From contig JBMSQB010000050.1 of the NCBI GenBank assembly GCA_049423065.1, positions 1-33,286 on the forward strand: 33,286 bases of DNA, read 5' to 3'. The stretch's first letter is position 1; every line of letters begins with the position of its first letter. Both the position numbers and the translations under genes were made by a program. This DNA is from SYIM01 sp041182885 (GTDB lineage Bacteria; Pseudomonadota; Gammaproteobacteria; Burkholderiales; Burkholderiaceae_E). Below are positions 26,043-33,286 of this stretch, piece after piece. The notes below the pieces were generated by a model. That model was not told the DNA's origin. It was given only the letters and a program-made list of their open reading frames with translations, and made no database searches.

Positions 26043-26927
26043 TCAGCGCGAGGGCAGGGTGTCGCGATCGCGCGCGGGGACTGGCTCCTGAACCAGCATC
26101 CGGTGCGGATACGGGATCGAAATGCCTTCCCGATCGAAGGCGATCTTCAGCCGCTTCAGGAACTCGCGGCGTACGCGCCACTGCTCGGCAGGAAGGGTTT
26201 TCATGCGGCAGCGGACGACGATGGCGGAGTCGGCGAGTTGCTCGACGCCGGCGATCTCGAGCGCATCCACGATGGCAACGCGAAACGTCTCGTCTTCGCG
26301 AAGCGTCGCTGCAGTGGCACGCATCACCGAGTAAACATGATCGAGATCCTCGCGATAGGACACGCTCACATCGGCCACTGCGAAGGCGAACTCGGTCGAG
26401 AAATTGCTGACCGTGGTGATGAGGCCGTTCGAGACGTAATGCACCGCGCCGTCGAACGAGCGAAGCTTGGTTCGGCGCAGGGTGAGCTCTTCCACCACGC
26501 CGGTCTTGCCGGCGATTTCCACCACGTCACCGACCCGGATCTGGTTTTCGAGCAGCAGGAACATGCCGCTGAAGAAATCCTTCACGAGGCTCTGTGCACC
26601 GAAACCGATGGCCACACCCGCCACACCGGCCGCGCCCAGAATCGGTGCAATCGAAACGCCGATGGTGTTGAGGCCCACCAGCACTGCCACGACGATGAGC
26701 GTGAGCGAGGCCGCATGGCGGAGCACGCGCGCGAGCGTCTGGATGCGTTTTCGCTCCTCGAGCGCGGGTGAGCGCGCGGCCAGGGCCACGAAGAAACGCG
26801 CGAGCAGGTTGAGGAGCACCCTGCGAACCACGAAGGCGGCGATCAGCACCGCCACCAGCGTGGCGGCAGTCGCCCACTGTGGTGACCACTCGGTGTGGGC
26901 GAAAAACTCCAACAGGGATTCGAACAC
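26043..26927 (-). CDS. MscS-family mechanosensitive ion channel
   Basis: Inner-membrane small-conductance channel relieving turgor on osmotic downshift. About 294 residues: three hydrophobic helices (roughly 18-38, 75-95 and 98-125), the pore helix TM3 reading GAAGVAGVAIGFGAQSLVKDFFSG with the typical Gly/Ala packing, and the beta domain LLENQIRVGDVVEI. A cytoplasmic alpha/beta domain follows to the C-terminus, which ends in a short Pro/Arg-rich tail. Two GTG codons can start it. GTG 26933 lies only 2 bp from the GGAGG site (complement of 26936-26940), whereas GTG 26927 is 8 bp from it and is preferred. The length is close to E. coli MscS (286). It is divergent from the GroEL gene and convergent with the phosphoesterase. 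Confidence 0.92.
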   Translation of the reverse strand: MFESLLEFFAHTEWSPQWATAATLVAVLIAAFVVRRVLLNLLARFFVALAARSPALEERKRIQTLARVLRHAASLTLIVVAVLVGLNTIGVSIAPILGAAGVAGVAIGFGAQSLVKDFFSGMFLLLENQIRVGDVVEIAGKTGVVEELTLRRTKLRSFDGAVHYVSNGLITTVSNFSTEFAFAVADVSVSYREDLDHVYSVMRATAATLREDETFRVAIVDALEIAGVEQLADSAIVVRCRMKTLPAEQWRVRREFLKRLKIAFDREGISIPYPHRMLVQEPVPARDRDTLPSR

Positions 26928-26964
26928 GGTCACTTCCTCCTTCTTGCGCCGAGGCCGAAACGGT

Positions 26965-26997
26965 ATTGCGCGCTGTCAACGCGGGCGGGTGACCGCC
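26965..26997. promoter_or_regulatory. TTGACA-like element and GNRA hairpin between mscS and groEL paralogue
   Basis: On the minus strand the spacer holds a perfect TTGACA (complement of about 26974-26979), but no -10 match follows at 16-18 bp. On the plus strand GGCGG (26984-26988) pairs with CCGCC (26993-26997) around a GTGA loop, a GNRA tetraloop in RNA. I see neither a CIRCE inverted repeat nor a sigma-32 promoter for the chaperonin gene. Confidence 0.25.
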
Positions 26998-27067
26998 GAC
27001 CTACGCTTGAGCCTTGCAGGTGACAGGAGGTCAGCCGGAGCCGGCCACGCCCGGCCAGGGGAGCGCG

Positions 27068-28690
27068 ATGGTAGCAAAGAAACTGCTGTTCAGATCGGAG
27101 GCACGCGAGCGGATTCTGGCCGGTGCCACGCAGCTTGCCGACGCGATCCGGGTGACGCTGGGACCGAAGTCGAAATCGGTGCTGATCCATCGCCGCTGGG
27201 GCAGTCCCGTGGTTTGTAACGATGGCGTGACGATCGCGCGCGAGACCGAGCTCGAGGACCCCGCGGAGGATCTGGGCGCGCGGATGCTCCGTCAGGCTGC
27301 CGAGAAAACCGGCGAGGCGGTGGGCGATGGCACCTCGACCGCCACCGTGCTCGCGCACGCAATCCTGACCGACGGCATCCGCAACGTGGTGGCCGGGGCC
27401 AGCGCGATCGATCTCAAGCGGGGTCTGGATCGGGGTCTGCAGGTGGTGGTGGCAAGCCTGCGCGAGCAGTCGCGACCGGTCAGTACCCGGCTCGAGCGGG
27501 CGCAGGTGGCCACCATCTCGGCGCACAACGATCCGGCAATCGGCCAGCGCGTGGCTGATGCCATGGACCGGATCGGTGCCGATGGCGTGATCACCGTGGA
27601 GGAGTCGCGCACCATCGAGACCACGCTTGAAGTGGTCGAAGGCATGCAATTTGACCGCGGCTGGCTCTCGCCCTATTTCGTGTCCAACACCGAGCGCATG
27701 GAGGCGGTGCTGGAGGATGCCTGGGTGATGGTGTCGGATCGGAAGATCGGCAGCCTGACCGAATTGCTGCCCCTTCTCGAGCAGCTCGCCAAGGGCGGAC
27801 GGCCGGTTTTGTTCGTGGCAGAAGACATCGAGGGTGAGGCGCTTGCAACCCTGGTCGTCAATCAGATCCGCGCGGTGTTGCGCAGCTGCGCGGTGCGGGC
27901 ACCCGGCTTTGGCGACCGTCGCAAGGACCTGCTTCAGGACATCGCCGTGCTGACCGGCGCCGAGGTGATTTCCGAGGAGCTCGGTACGCGGCTCGAGCAG
28001 GCGGCGCTGCGCCAGCTGGGTCGCGCGCGACGCGTGCTCGTCACGCGCGAGACCACCACCCTGATTGGTGGCGCGGGCGAGCACGAACGGATCGATGCGC
28101 GGATCGCGCAACTTCGTGCGCAGCTCGCCGATTGTGCGAGCGACTATGACCGTGATCGGCTGAAGGAGAGGATTGCCCGCCTGGCTGGCGGCGTGGCGGT
28201 GGTGCGCGTCGGCGCGCCAAGCGAAGCCGAAATGCGGGCTCGGAAAGATGCCTTTGAAGATGCGATTGCCGCCACCCGCGCAGCGGTGGCCGAGGGCATC
28301 GTGGCGGGCGGTGGGCTCGCGCTGCTGCAGGCGGCGCCGGCGCTGCGTGCCGAGCTTGCGCTCGCCGAGGGCGATGAGCGGACCGGCATGCAGATTCTTT
28401 TGCGGGCACTGGAATCGCCCGCGCGCACGATCGCCGACAACTCGGCCGCTGACCCCGGGGTGGTGGTCGAGCGAATGCTGGCGGGTGGCGGCGCCGTGGG
28501 GTTTGACGCCGCGCGCGGTCGCTATGTCGATCTGTTCGAGGCTGGAATCATCGACCCCACCCGGGTGGTGCGGGTGGCACTCGAAAACGCTGTGTCGGTG
28601 GCGAGCCTGCTGCTGCTCACCGAGGCCACCATGACCGAAATCGTGACCCGGGAGCGCGAGCCTGCGGGCATCGAACCGGGCACTTCCTGA
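27068..28690 (+). CDS. Divergent GroEL-type chaperonin (Cpn60 paralogue)
   Basis: Group I chaperonin of 540 residues starting at ATG 27068 behind a GGGGAG site. Catalytic and structural residues of GroEL remain: LGPK near 31-34, Asp52 in NDGVTIA, Asp87 in GDGTSTA, VEGMQFDRGWLSPYF, AEDIEGEALATLVVN, APGFGDRRK, and the ATP-hydrolysis Asp in the DAIAATRAAVAEG segment. Departures from housekeeping GroEL are several: LGPKSKSVLI where GroEL has LGPKGRNV, GDGTSTA for GDGTTTA, an Arg-rich sequence, and a C-terminus (about GIEPGTS) with no GGM repeats. Hydrophobic apical residues that bind GroES and substrate are retained, although no groES gene is adjacent. It is followed 40 bp later by hsp20, suggesting a stress unit. 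Probably a second, specialised chaperonin. Confidence 0.9.
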   Translation: MVAKKLLFRSEARERILAGATQLADAIRVTLGPKSKSVLIHRRWGSPVVCNDGVTIARETELEDPAEDLGARMLRQAAEKTGEAVGDGTSTATVLAHAILTDGIRNVVAGASAIDLKRGLDRGLQVVVASLREQSRPVSTRLERAQVATISAHNDPAIGQRVADAMDRIGADGVITVEESRTIETTLEVVEGMQFDRGWLSPYFVSNTERMEAVLEDAWVMVSDRKIGSLTELLPLLEQLAKGGRPVLFVAEDIEGEALATLVVNQIRAVLRSCAVRAPGFGDRRKDLLQDIAVLTGAEVISEELGTRLEQAALRQLGRARRVLVTRETTTLIGGAGEHERIDARIAQLRAQLADCASDYDRDRLKERIARLAGGVAVVRVGAPSEAEMRARKDAFEDAIAATRAAVAEGIVAGGGLALLQAAPALRAELALAEGDERTGMQILLRALESPARTIADNSAADPGVVVERMLAGGGAVGFDAARGRYVDLFEAGIIDPTRVVRVALENAVSVASLLLLTEATMTEIVTREREPAGIEPGTS

Positions 28691-28730
28691 GCGATTGAAT
28701 CGTACAACCCCAACCAGAAGGAGCATGACC

Positions 28731-29219
28731 ATGGCAGAGGAAAAGACCACTGAACTCCAGGAAGCCACGCCGATGCGGGTGGTTTCACCGTTCGATGAAA
28801 TGGACCGGCTGTTCGATCGGCTGCTCGCGAGGCGCGGCTGGATGAGGCCCTGGCGCACCGATTGGCCGTCGCTTGGTGATGCGGGCTGGGTCGAGCCGCG
28901 CCTGCCGCGCATCGACATCGTCGACCGTGAAGACGATATCGTGATGCGCGCCGAGGTTCCCGGAATCGAAAAGAAGGAGCTCGACATCTCGGTCGGCGAG
29001 GACAGCGTGACATTGCGCGGCGAGACCCGCCACGAGGAAAAGGAGGAAGCCGGCGACCTGTACCGTTGCGAGATCTCGCGCGGCGCTTTCAGCCGCACGG
29101 TGGGGCTCCCGGCGGCGGTTGATGGCGCGAAGGCGAAGGCGGTGTTTCACGACGGCGTGCTCACCCTCACGCTGCCCAAGGTCGAGCGTGCGCGCCGTCA
29201 TACAGTGAAGGTGGACTGA
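28731..29219 (+). CDS. Hsp20/alpha-crystallin small heat-shock protein
   Basis: ATP-independent holdase that binds unfolding proteins. The 162-residue reading starts at ATG 28731: the Shine-Dalgarno AGAAGGAG (28716-28723) is 7 bp away, whereas ATG 28725 is too close to it. The N-terminal region contains PFDEMDRLFDRLLARRGW, typical of bacterial Hsp20. The alpha-crystallin domain spans about residues 55-150 with LPRIDIVDREDDIVMRAEVPG, ISVGEDSVTLRGE and the conserved DGVLTLTLPK. The C-terminal IXI oligomerisation motif is not evident; the tail ends RRHTVKVD. It is co-transcribed with the GroEL paralogue, to which it could pass substrates. Confidence 0.93.
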   Translation: MAEEKTTELQEATPMRVVSPFDEMDRLFDRLLARRGWMRPWRTDWPSLGDAGWVEPRLPRIDIVDREDDIVMRAEVPGIEKKELDISVGEDSVTLRGETRHEEKEEAGDLYRCEISRGAFSRTVGLPAAVDGAKAKAVFHDGVLTLTLPKVERARRHTVKVD

Positions 29220-29232
29220 GAGGCTGCTTCGC

Positions 29233-29354
29233 CGCTGTCGTCGGCGCGCCGGCGGCAGCGTTGCGGCCCCGACCCGCTGGGGCTGTCCGGTCGGGCCTGC
29301 GCCAGAGCTGCGGATCCCGTATCCTTTGCGCTCTCGCGGCGGCGGGTCCGCCGC
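29233..29354. terminator. Three consecutive stem-loops after hsp20
   Basis: First, a 28-bp near-perfect palindrome at 29233-29260, CGCTGTCG...CGGCAGCG, whose only two mismatches would be G-U pairs in RNA. Second, GGCCCCGACC (29265-29274) with GGTCGGGCC (29289-29297), 9 bp with one bulged C. Third, GCGGCGG (29339-29345) with CCGCCGC (29348-29354). None has a T-tract. The first two lie where the hsp20 transcript would end and may terminate or protect it; the third lies 44 bp before the xdhC-like start. A weak -10-like TATCCT is at 29320-29325. Confidence 0.5.
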
Positions 29355-29397
29355 GCGCGCCCGAATGACAGGGCGCTGCATCGTATCGGAGGTCCGC

Positions 29398-30417
29398 ATG
29401 AACAGCATCGATGTCGAAGTCCTGCGCACCGCGATCCAGTGGATGGACGCGGGCCATCGTGTCACCCTCAGCACCGTGGTGCGTACCTGGGGCTCGGCGC
29501 CGCGCCCGCCCGGCTCGCTCATGATCATTCGCGACGACGGCCAGGTGGCGGGTTCGGTGTCTGGCGGCTGCATTGAAGACGACCTGATCCGGCGCCTGCG
29601 CGAAGGCGACCTCGATTCGGTGCTGCCGATGAGCACGGTGTATGGCGAAACCGCCGAGGAGGTTCAGCGCTTTGGACTGCCCTGCGGCGGCACCGTGCAG
29701 GTGGTGCTTGAGCCGCTCTCCACGCAGTCGGGCTTGCGCGACCTGCTGTCCCGAATCGAAGCCCATGAGGTGGTACAGCGTTCGCTCGACATGCGGACCG
29801 GCATGGCAACGCTCAAGCCAGCTCAGGTGGGCGATATCGTCGCCTTCGACGGCCAGACGCTTCGCACCGTTCACGGCCCGCGCTACCGCCTGCTGGTGAT
29901 CGGCGCCGGTCAGCTGTCGCACTATCTGGCCAACATGGCGCTCATGCTCGACTACCAGGTGACGATCTGCGACCCGCGCTCGGAGTATCACGGCACCTGG
30001 CAGGCGCAGCCCGGCGTCACGCTCTCCTCGCAGATGCCCGATGACCTGGTGCTTGCCATGCAGCTGGACGCCAACAGCGCCGTGGTGTGTGTCACCCATG
30101 ATCCAAAACTCGATGACCTCGCGCTCATCGAGGCACTCAAGACCTCGGCGTTCTACATCGCCGCCATCGGTTCGCGACGCAACAATGAACGGCGTCGCGA
30201 GCGGCTGCTCGAATTCGATCTCTCGCGCGCTGAAGTGGATCGGTTGCGGGGCCCGGCGGGGCTGTCGATTGGGGCACTCACGCCGCCCGAGATCGCGCTC
30301 GCGATCATTGCCGAAATGACCGCCACCCGGCGTGGCGTGAACCTGTCGGGGCCACTGGCTGACTGGAGCGGTTCGGGCACGGAGTGTCGACTCGAGTCGC
30401 TGCCGTTCGCGCGCTGA
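29398..30417 (+). CDS. XdhC/CoxI-family protein
   Basis: Members bind molybdenum cofactor and help its sulfuration and insertion into xanthine dehydrogenase-type enzymes. The 339-residue reading starts at ATG 29398 with a GGAGG site at 29388-29392. The N-terminal XdhC_CoxI domain has TWGSAPRPPGSLM and the GSVSGGCIEDD motif, then GLPCGGTVQV. The C-terminal Rossmann-like domain has VIGAGQLSHYLANMA, ICDPRSEY, and AAIGSRRNNERRRERL. The split into two domains and the length match full XdhC. No xdhA/B or other molybdoenzyme gene is in the window, so its client is unknown. Its last 34 bp overlap the following gene. Confidence 0.9.
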   Translation: MNSIDVEVLRTAIQWMDAGHRVTLSTVVRTWGSAPRPPGSLMIIRDDGQVAGSVSGGCIEDDLIRRLREGDLDSVLPMSTVYGETAEEVQRFGLPCGGTVQVVLEPLSTQSGLRDLLSRIEAHEVVQRSLDMRTGMATLKPAQVGDIVAFDGQTLRTVHGPRYRLLVIGAGQLSHYLANMALMLDYQVTICDPRSEYHGTWQAQPGVTLSSQMPDDLVLAMQLDANSAVVCVTHDPKLDDLALIEALKTSAFYIAAIGSRRNNERRRERLLEFDLSRAEVDRLRGPAGLSIGALTPPEIALAIIAEMTATRRGVNLSGPLADWSGSGTECRLESLPFAR

Positions 30418-31283
30418 GCCCGCCACGCGAGACCCTCGCGCGGGCGCTGCTCGCGCCGGCGGCGCCGCTCATGCTCTGGCAGGGTCGGCGCGTTCGGCGT
30501 CTTGCCCTGCGGCTTCCTGAAGCTGCAGGTGCACGTGCTGGCGAAGCCGACGGTGATGGGGCGGGCCGACGGCTGCTGATCGTGGGCGATTCGTCGGCTG
30601 CTGGCGTGGGCGTCACCGAGCAGTCGCAGGCCTTGTCAGGCCAGTTGATCCGCGCACTGGCCGCGCGCGGAGTGATGCCCAGCCGCTGGCAGCTGATCGC
30701 CCGTACTGGGGTGTCGGCCGCGGCGCTGCCCGGGCTGATCGACCAGGGTCTCGATGAGGCGCATGCGCCGTCCGAAGCCTTCGACGTGGCCCTGGTCGTG
30801 GTGGGCGTGAACGATGTCACGGGTGCCACGCCGATCGCGCGCTGGCTCGCCGATCTCGACCGCCTGCACGCGCGCCTCAAACGCCTGGGGGTGCATGCTG
30901 CGGTGTTCTCGGGACTGCCGCCAATGGAACGCTTCTTCGCGCTCCCGCAGCCGCTTCGACTGTGGCTGGGGCTGCAGGCGCGTCGCTATGACCGAGCGCT
31001 CGGCCAGTGGAGCGCGGCACGCCCGGACACCTTTCATCGGGTATTGCCGCCGCTCCATGATCGCGCGCTCCTCGCATCCGACGGCTTTCACCCCGGTGAG
31101 GCGGGATGCGCGTTCTGGGCGGGCGAACTCGTGCAGACGCTCGCGCCGCTCCTTGCCGCCGACCAGGGCGGAGCAACATCGACAGGGATTGCGCGCTTCA
31201 AACCGGCATCGTCGATCGCAACCCAGGCAAGTGTGGCGTCAGGCACCCGTGCGGAGCATGAGCGAGTGTTCCGCGGGGAGTGA
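30384..31283 (+). CDS. SGNH/GDSL-type hydrolase
   Basis: Serine esterase or lipase of the SGNH fold, 299 residues from GTG 30384, which lies inside the end of the XdhC-like gene. Block I is VGDSSAAGVGV with the nucleophile Ser70, block III is GVNDVTG with the oxyanion Asn, and block V is SDGFHPGEAG with Asp233 and His236. No signal peptide is seen; the N-terminus (about LLAPAAPLMLWQGRRVRRLALRLP) is basic and amphipathic, so the protein is probably cytoplasmic. The last 45 residues, after the catalytic His region, are low in conserved features. The start is not certain because no ATG precedes the catalytic core. The substrate is unknown, as is the reason for overlap with xdhC. Confidence 0.85.
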   Translation: MSTRVAAVRALSPPRETLARALLAPAAPLMLWQGRRVRRLALRLPEAAGARAGEADGDGAGRRLLIVGDSSAAGVGVTEQSQALSGQLIRALAARGVMPSRWQLIARTGVSAAALPGLIDQGLDEAHAPSEAFDVALVVVGVNDVTGATPIARWLADLDRLHARLKRLGVHAAVFSGLPPMERFFALPQPLRLWLGLQARRYDRALGQWSAARPDTFHRVLPPLHDRALLASDGFHPGEAGCAFWAGELVQTLAPLLAADQGGATSTGIARFKPASSIATQASVASGTRAEHERVFRGE

Positions 31284-31335
31284 TCGGTTGCGCGGGATCG
31301 CGTGCCGGGGGTCTGGCGGTTCCTGCTGGCGGGCC

Positions 31336-31363
31336 TTGCCGGATCGCGTGCGCGCACAATATC
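31336..31363 (+). promoter_or_regulatory. Weak candidate promoter with internal palindrome before the ABC exporter
   Basis: TTGCCG (31336-31341) and AATATC (31358-31363) are spaced by 16 bp and could form a poor -35/-10 pair. The perfect palindrome GTGCGCGCAC (31348-31357) sits between them, a position suited to a repressor. The match to consensus is low. The rest of 31284-31393 shows nothing. Confidence 0.25.
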
Positions 31364-31393
31364 GGTTTCCTCCCCGCGAAGACAAGAGATCCG

Positions 31394-33232
31394 ATGCGAG
31401 ATCATGCCCGGCGCGCCGCGCCCACCTCTGCGCCCCCTGCCTCAGCCGGGTCCGGCGCCCAACCCGCCCGTGGTGACTGGCAGACAGTGTCGCGGCTGCT
31501 GCCCTATCTGTGGGCGTGGCGCGGCCGTGTGCTGTTTGCGCTCGCCTGTCTGGTGGCGGCCAAGCTCGCCAATGTGGGCGTACCACTGGTACTGAAGGCG
31601 GTGGTCGATGCGCTTGATACGCCCGAGGCGGCCGCGCGCGCGGCGATCGCGGTGCCGGTGGCGCTGATCGTGGGCTATGGTCTGCTACGGCTGTCGGTAT
31701 CGCTCTTTACCGAGCTTCGCGAGCTGGTTTTCTCGCGGGTGACGCATGAGGCCAACCGCACGATCGTGCTGCAGGTGTTCCGGCACCTGTTCGACATGTC
31801 GCTGCGGTTTCATCTCGATCGCCAGATGGGCGGCATGACGCGCGACATCGAGCGGGGCTCGCAGGGCGTATCGAGCCTGATTTCCTACACCCTCTACAGC
31901 ATCCTGCCCACGCTGATCGAGGTGTCGCTGGTGATCGGGTATCTGTTCTGGCACTACGAGTCGTCATTCGGCTTCATTGCGCTGTCGGCCCTGGTTGTCT
32001 ATGTGGTCTATACGATCCGCGTGACCGAGTGGCGCACCCATTTTCGGCGCGAGATGAACGAGCAGGATTCCCGCGCGAGCACGCGCGCGATCGATGCACT
32101 CATCAATTACGAAACGGTGAAATATTTTGGCAATGAGCGCTTCGAGGCGGAGCGCTATGACACCGAACTTCGAAAGCGCATGCGCGCGGCGATCCGCTCG
32201 CAGGCGTCGCTATCGCTCCTCAATTTTGGTCAGGCGACCATCATTGCGGTAGCGGTGTCGCTTCTGATGTGGCGAGCGGTGGCGGGCGTGATCGCGGGCG
32301 AGATGACGCTGGGTGACCTGGTGCTGGTGAATGCTTTCATGATCCAGCTCTACATCCCGCTCAATTTTCTGGGCGTGCTCTACCGGGAGATCAAGCAGGC
32401 GCTCACCGACATGGAGCGGATGTTCAGGCTGCTCACGGAAAAGCGCGAAGTTTCCGATCCGCCGGATGCGCGGCCGCTGGCCGTGGGACGTGGCCCGGAA
32501 ATTCGGTTCGACCGCGTGGGCTTTCACTACGACGCAGCGCGTCCGATCCTCCATGACATCGACTTCGTGATTGCACCCGGCACCACCACCGCGGTGGTCG
32601 GTGCGAGCGGGGCCGGCAAGTCGACGCTCGCCCGGCTGATGTTCCGCTTCTACGACGTGAGCGCCGGGCGCATTCTGGTCGACGGACAGGATATTCGCGC
32701 GGTCACGCAGGAGAGCCTGCGTGCGGCCATCGGGATCGTGCCGCAGGACACGGTGCTGTTCAACGACACGATCCGCTACAACATCGCCTACGGCCAACCG
32801 GAGGCCAGTCGCGAGGCAATCGAGCAGGTGGCACGCGCGGCGCAGTTGCATGATTTCATTGCGGCGCTGCCGCAGGGCTATGACAGTCCGGTGGGCGAAC
32901 GCGGCCTGAAGCTCTCGGGGGGCGAGAAGCAGCGGGTGGCGATTGCGCGAACGCTTCTGAAGAATCCGCCGGTCCTGCTCCTCGATGAAGCAACCTCGGC
33001 CCTTGATACCCGCAACGAGCAGGCGATTCAGCAGGCCCTGCGCGCGGCGGCCGCCGGGCGGACGGCGCTCGTCATTGCGCACCGCCTGTCGACCATCGTC
33101 GATGCCGACCAGATTCTGGTGCTCGAGGCCGGCCGGATCGTGGAGCGCGGCACGCATGATGCGCTGCTCGCCGCTGGCGGCGTGTATTCGCGCATGTGGG
33201 CGGCACAGGCGGCGGGGGAGCTTGCCGCCTGA
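31394..33232 (+). CDS. Atm1/HMT1-type ABC exporter (ABCB7-like)
   Basis: Homodimeric ABC half-transporter of 612 residues from ATG 31394. Bacterial Atm1 homologues export glutathione-linked metal or sulfur species and the mitochondrial members serve iron-sulfur assembly. Six transmembrane helices occupy about residues 40-310. The linker segment INYETVKYFGNERFEAERYD is diagnostic for the Atm1 group. The nucleotide-binding domain shows Walker A GASGAGKST (Lys409), Q-loop VPQDTVLFNDTI, signature LSGGEKQRVAIAR, Walker B VLLLDEATSALD, and the H-loop in IAHRLSTI. The frame stays open upstream to 31280, but the conserved core begins well after 31394. The first 30 residues are Ala/Pro-rich. The substrate is inferred from family only. 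Confidence 0.93.
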   Translation: MRDHARRAAPTSAPPASAGSGAQPARGDWQTVSRLLPYLWAWRGRVLFALACLVAAKLANVGVPLVLKAVVDALDTPEAAARAAIAVPVALIVGYGLLRLSVSLFTELRELVFSRVTHEANRTIVLQVFRHLFDMSLRFHLDRQMGGMTRDIERGSQGVSSLISYTLYSILPTLIEVSLVIGYLFWHYESSFGFIALSALVVYVVYTIRVTEWRTHFRREMNEQDSRASTRAIDALINYETVKYFGNERFEAERYDTELRKRMRAAIRSQASLSLLNFGQATIIAVAVSLLMWRAVAGVIAGEMTLGDLVLVNAFMIQLYIPLNFLGVLYREIKQALTDMERMFRLLTEKREVSDPPDARPLAVGRGPEIRFDRVGFHYDAARPILHDIDFVIAPGTTTAVVGASGAGKSTLARLMFRFYDVSAGRILVDGQDIRAVTQESLRAAIGIVPQDTVLFNDTIRYNIAYGQPEASREAIEQVARAAQLHDFIAALPQGYDSPVGERGLKLSGGEKQRVAIARTLLKNPPVLLLDEATSALDTRNEQAIQQALRAAAAGRTALVIAHRLSTIVDADQILVLEAGRIVERGTHDALLAAGGVYSRMWAAQAAGELAA

Positions 33233-33286
33233 GGCAGGCTGTCGGCCGGGGCGGGTTATCGGCAGAGGCAGGCAATCGGCCGAGGC
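33231..33286. repeat. Degenerate tandem repeat running off the right edge
   Basis: GAGGCAGGCTGTCGGCCGGGG (33231-33251) recurs 34 bp later as GAGGCAGGCAATCGGCCGAGG (33265-33285) with three changes. Within it, ATCGGCAGAGGC (33258-33269) and ATCGGCCGAGGC (33275-33286) repeat at 17 bp with one change. The array begins at the stop region of the ABC exporter gene and is cut by the window end. Confidence 0.5.

Noticed and set aside
26934..27067. CIRCE element or sigma-32 promoter for the chaperonin gene
   Set aside because: No TTAGCACTC/GAGTGCTAA pair. CTTGAG at 27006 lacks a CCCCAT-type -10 at the correct distance.
26930..29098. Open frame of 722 codons on the minus strand opposite the GroEL paralogue and hsp20
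   Set aside because: Same reasoning: the plus strand encodes clear chaperonin and Hsp20 domains, and the antisense translation has no family features.

Overview
The window is GC-rich (roughly two thirds G+C by eye), densely coding chromosomal DNA. It carries about 25 protein genes, no gene-free stretch above 300 bp, and no rRNA, tRNA, CRISPR array or insertion sequence that I can see. Gene content and order point to a betaproteobacterium, probably of the order Burkholderiales: fmdB-DUF502-aspS-nudB-(YbhP-like)-clsB, uvrA divergent from an MFS gene followed by ssb, and a TauE/SafE-like gene upstream of a CcoI-type copper ATPase. The genus cannot be fixed from the sequence alone.

Layout. (1) 1-2932, minus strand: end of a cytochrome cbb3 assembly cluster, with a DsbD_2/TauE-SafE-like membrane protein and a CcoI-type copper P-ATPase that runs off the left edge. 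(2) 3007-4901, plus: mtnA and a FucA-like class II aldolase, translationally coupled. This pair fits the methylthioadenosine-to-DHAP shunt. (3) 4945-7797, minus: uvrA, divergent from a plus-strand set of an MFS transporter, ssb and an aldehyde dehydrogenase (7882-11062). (4) 11231-19760, plus: a long run of closely spaced genes, namely fmdB-like, DUF502, aspS, nudB, EEP phosphodiesterase, clsB, ligase-associated exonuclease and ATP-dependent DNA ligase. (5) 19807-20547, minus: folE. (6) 20827-26021, plus: DUF429, aminotransferase, Lhr-type helicase and metallophosphoesterase. (7) 26043-26927, minus: MscS-type channel. (8) 27068-29219, plus: a divergent GroEL paralogue and Hsp20. (9) 29398-33232, plus: XdhC-like protein, SGNH hydrolase and an Atm1-type ABC exporter.

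How the genes fit together. The exonuclease, ligase, helicase and phosphoesterase are the four members of the known Lhr/ligase-associated DNA repair cluster. Here they are split into two halves by folE, a DUF429 gene and an aminotransferase. DUF429 (an RNase H-like fold with visible acidic residues) and the aminotransferase are packed directly against the helicase gene. With uvrA and ssb, the window is rich in DNA repair functions. folE and nudB encode consecutive steps of folate synthesis. The GroEL paralogue has no groES beside it, lacks the GGM tail, and shares a transcription unit with a small heat-shock protein. AspRS carries the His/Gly pair typical of non-discriminating enzymes, which predicts tRNA-dependent asparagine formation.

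I found no wholly unknown system. The best leads are the split repair cluster with its DUF429/aminotransferase insert, the mtnA-aldolase pair, and the GroEL-Hsp20 unit. Several intergenic regions hold short degenerate repeats or stacked hairpins.
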